From the NCBI RefSeq assembly GCF_003046475.1, contig NZ_PZZZ01000002.1, positions 248,001 to 312,000 on the forward strand: a stretch of 64,000 nucleotides of DNA. The letters run 5' to 3'. The stretch is from Mycoplana dimorpha (GTDB taxonomy: Bacteria > Pseudomonadota > Alphaproteobacteria > Rhizobiales > Rhizobiaceae). Positions 62,984-64,000 of the stretch are shown here, one piece after another; position 1 is the first letter of the stretch; every line of letters starts with the position of its first letter. The notes under the pieces are model-generated. The model had not been told where the DNA came from. It saw nothing but the letters and a program-made list of their open reading frames with translations, and made no database searches. A program made the translations under genes and the position numbers.

Positions 62984-63373
62984 GTGGCAAAACCGGAACT
63001 TGGAACAAAGCGCATCGACCCGGAGACGGGCCGGAAGTTCTATGACCTCAATCGCGACCCGATCGTGTCGCCCTATACCGGCAAGTCCTATCCGCTCTCC
63101 TACTTCGAGGAGACCTCCGCCGCCGCCGTGCTCGAGAAGGACGAGGACGAAGAGGTCAGCGAAGTCGATACCGAGAACCCCGAAGTCGAACTGGTCTCGC
63201 TCGAGGATGCCGACGACGAGGCTGCGGGCGGCGACGACCTGCCGGACCTGGGCGACGACGACGTCGAGATGGGCGATGACGACGACGACACCTTCCTCGA
63301 GCAGGACGAGGACGACGACAACGACGACATGACCGGCATCATCGGCGTCACCGGTGACGACGAGGAAGCATAA
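62984..63373 (+). CDS. TIGR02300-type acidic protein
   Basis: A 129-residue protein of a family limited to alphaproteobacteria. The first 40 residues are the conserved part (GTKRIDPETGRKFYDLNRDP and VSPYTGKSYP). The rest is extremely acidic, with runs of Asp and Glu such as DDDDDTFLEQDEDDDNDD. Function is unknown. The start is taken as GTG 62984, eight bases behind AAGAGG; TTG at 62978 is too close to that site. Followed by a strong terminator. Confidence 0.85.
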   Translation: MAKPELGTKRIDPETGRKFYDLNRDPIVSPYTGKSYPLSYFEETSAAAVLEKDEDEEVSEVDTENPEVELVSLEDADDEAAGGDDLPDLGDDDVEMGDDDDDTFLEQDEDDDNDDMTGIIGVTGDDEEA

Positions 63374-63383
63374 CCTTTTGATA

Positions 63384-63424
63384 CTCCGGCCGAATCTAAA
63401 AATATTCGGCCGGAGCGGATTTTT
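63384..63424 (+). terminator. Intrinsic terminator behind the TIGR02300-type gene
   Basis: CTCCGGCCGAAT (63384-63395) and ATTCGGCCGGAG (63404-63415) are perfect reverse complements with an eight-base A/T loop, followed by CGGATTTTT. Confidence 0.85.
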
Positions 63425-63517
63425 CGGCTTGCCATCTTCGGAAACCAGAAGTATGAAGCCGCCACCGCCCGGGAACACCGGTCGGTATCCCGGAACCGGC
63501 CACGCCGGACCCTTGAT

Positions 63518-63593
<76 letters not shown>

Positions 63594-63858
63594 AAACAAG
63601 TTTCCCTCTCTCCGCAAGAACAAACCTGGTCCGAGACGATCTGGTGTCGCCTGACGGCAGTCGACGTCGTGTCTCAACGTATCGTGGCATAAGCCGCCGG
63701 CCTGCCATTCCTGCTGATCACCGGCCCGCGATTGCTGCGACACATCCTCGGGAGCGTCGGCAATAAGCCGCGTGTGCAGCCTCAGGAACTCGCTCCCACA
63801 AAGGGGCCGCCGTCGCTGGTCGGCTTGGGGGGCGGTCCAGGCGCGGCCCGCCGGCCGA

Positions 63859-64000
63859 TCAGGTGGTCAACGCGTCGAGCCTCCCCAGGAAATCGCCCTG
63901 GCTGCAATGCCGGCGCACGAAATCCCGTCCCCTTGCGGCCTGCGCCAGATAGGCATCCTCGTCCATCCAGTAGCGGTGAACGGTCTCCAGGACTTCATCG
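63859..64000 (-). CDS. C-terminal end of an unidentified protein (possible glycosyltransferase)
   Basis: The last 46 residues and the stop of a gene that begins beyond the window edge: VLETVHRYWMDEDAYLAQAA, RGRDFVRRHC and FLGRLDAL. The pattern (a helix with A-RGRDFVRR near the C-terminus) is often seen at the end of group 4 glycosyltransferases, but too little is visible for a firm call. Confidence 0.55.
   Translation of the reverse strand, partial: DEVLETVHRYWMDEDAYLAQAARGRDFVRRHCSQGDFLGRLDALTT

Overview
The window is high-GC chromosomal DNA of a member of the Rhizobiaceae (Hyphomicrobiales, Alphaproteobacteria). The evidence is gene content: an irr regulator divergent from fabA-fabB-fabI, an frc-type fructose ABC operon with its kinase and a ROK regulator, a rimP-nusA-ylxR-infB operon, a class II AroA very close to the Agrobacterium CP4 enzyme, an HWE-family histidine kinase, and a CtrA-type TTAA-N7-TTAA box. 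The genus cannot be fixed from the sequence alone. I see no insertion sequence, prophage, CRISPR array or integrase; the window is almost entirely housekeeping and metabolic core.

Layout. 1-5.3 kb: 5' end of a HIT protein, SRP RNA (ffs), dnaX, the YbaB nucleoid protein, a membrane patatin on the other strand, recR. 5.3-9.4 kb: lytic transglycosylase, an MFS exporter with an extra C-terminal domain, and an ArsR/SRPBCC pair with a readable promoter and paired operator-like repeats. 9.4-16.7 kb: translation and transcription operon (promoter, leader terminator, rimP, nusA, ylxR, infB, terminator, rbfA, truB). 16.7-25.5 kb: GST, HWE kinase, rpsO-pnp, rsmC, a YdcF protein, a small secreted protein, a TRIC-like membrane protein. 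25.6-31.3 kb: irr, fabA-fabB-fabI, a small anchored protein, lepA. 31.4-42 kb: GST, D-aminopeptidase (dap), then the propionyl-CoA to succinyl-CoA operon (pccB, a 125-aa protein, pccA, methylmalonyl-CoA mutase) with its divergent XRE regulator, and tRNA-Leu. 42-48 kb: a phosphohexomutase, small redox/membrane/secreted proteins, a degenerate receiver protein, a Crp/Fnr regulator, pyrC. 48-53.2 kb: frcK-frcA-frcC-frcB with divergent frcR. 53.4 kb: an isolated, divergent F0 ATP synthase subunit a. 54-58.7 kb: a hydroxyacid dehydrogenase, RNase D, and two unknown genes sharing a CtrA-like box. 58.7-64 kb: rpsA, cmk, aroA, an acidic TIGR02300-type protein, tRNA-Ala, and the end of an unidentified gene.

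Points that stand out: (1) pccA is split by an apparent one-base deletion that creates a TAG early in the gene, inside an otherwise intact operon; (2) a stand-alone atpB paralogue keeps the essential Arg but has Val where Asn is expected in the proton-path helix; (3) AroA is CP4-like yet carries Gly at position 100; (4) several regulatory sites can be read directly (rimP leader attenuator, arsR operator pair, FrcR-type palindrome, CtrA-type box, propionate control region). Where several starts are possible, the start was chosen from Shine-Dalgarno spacing and family length.
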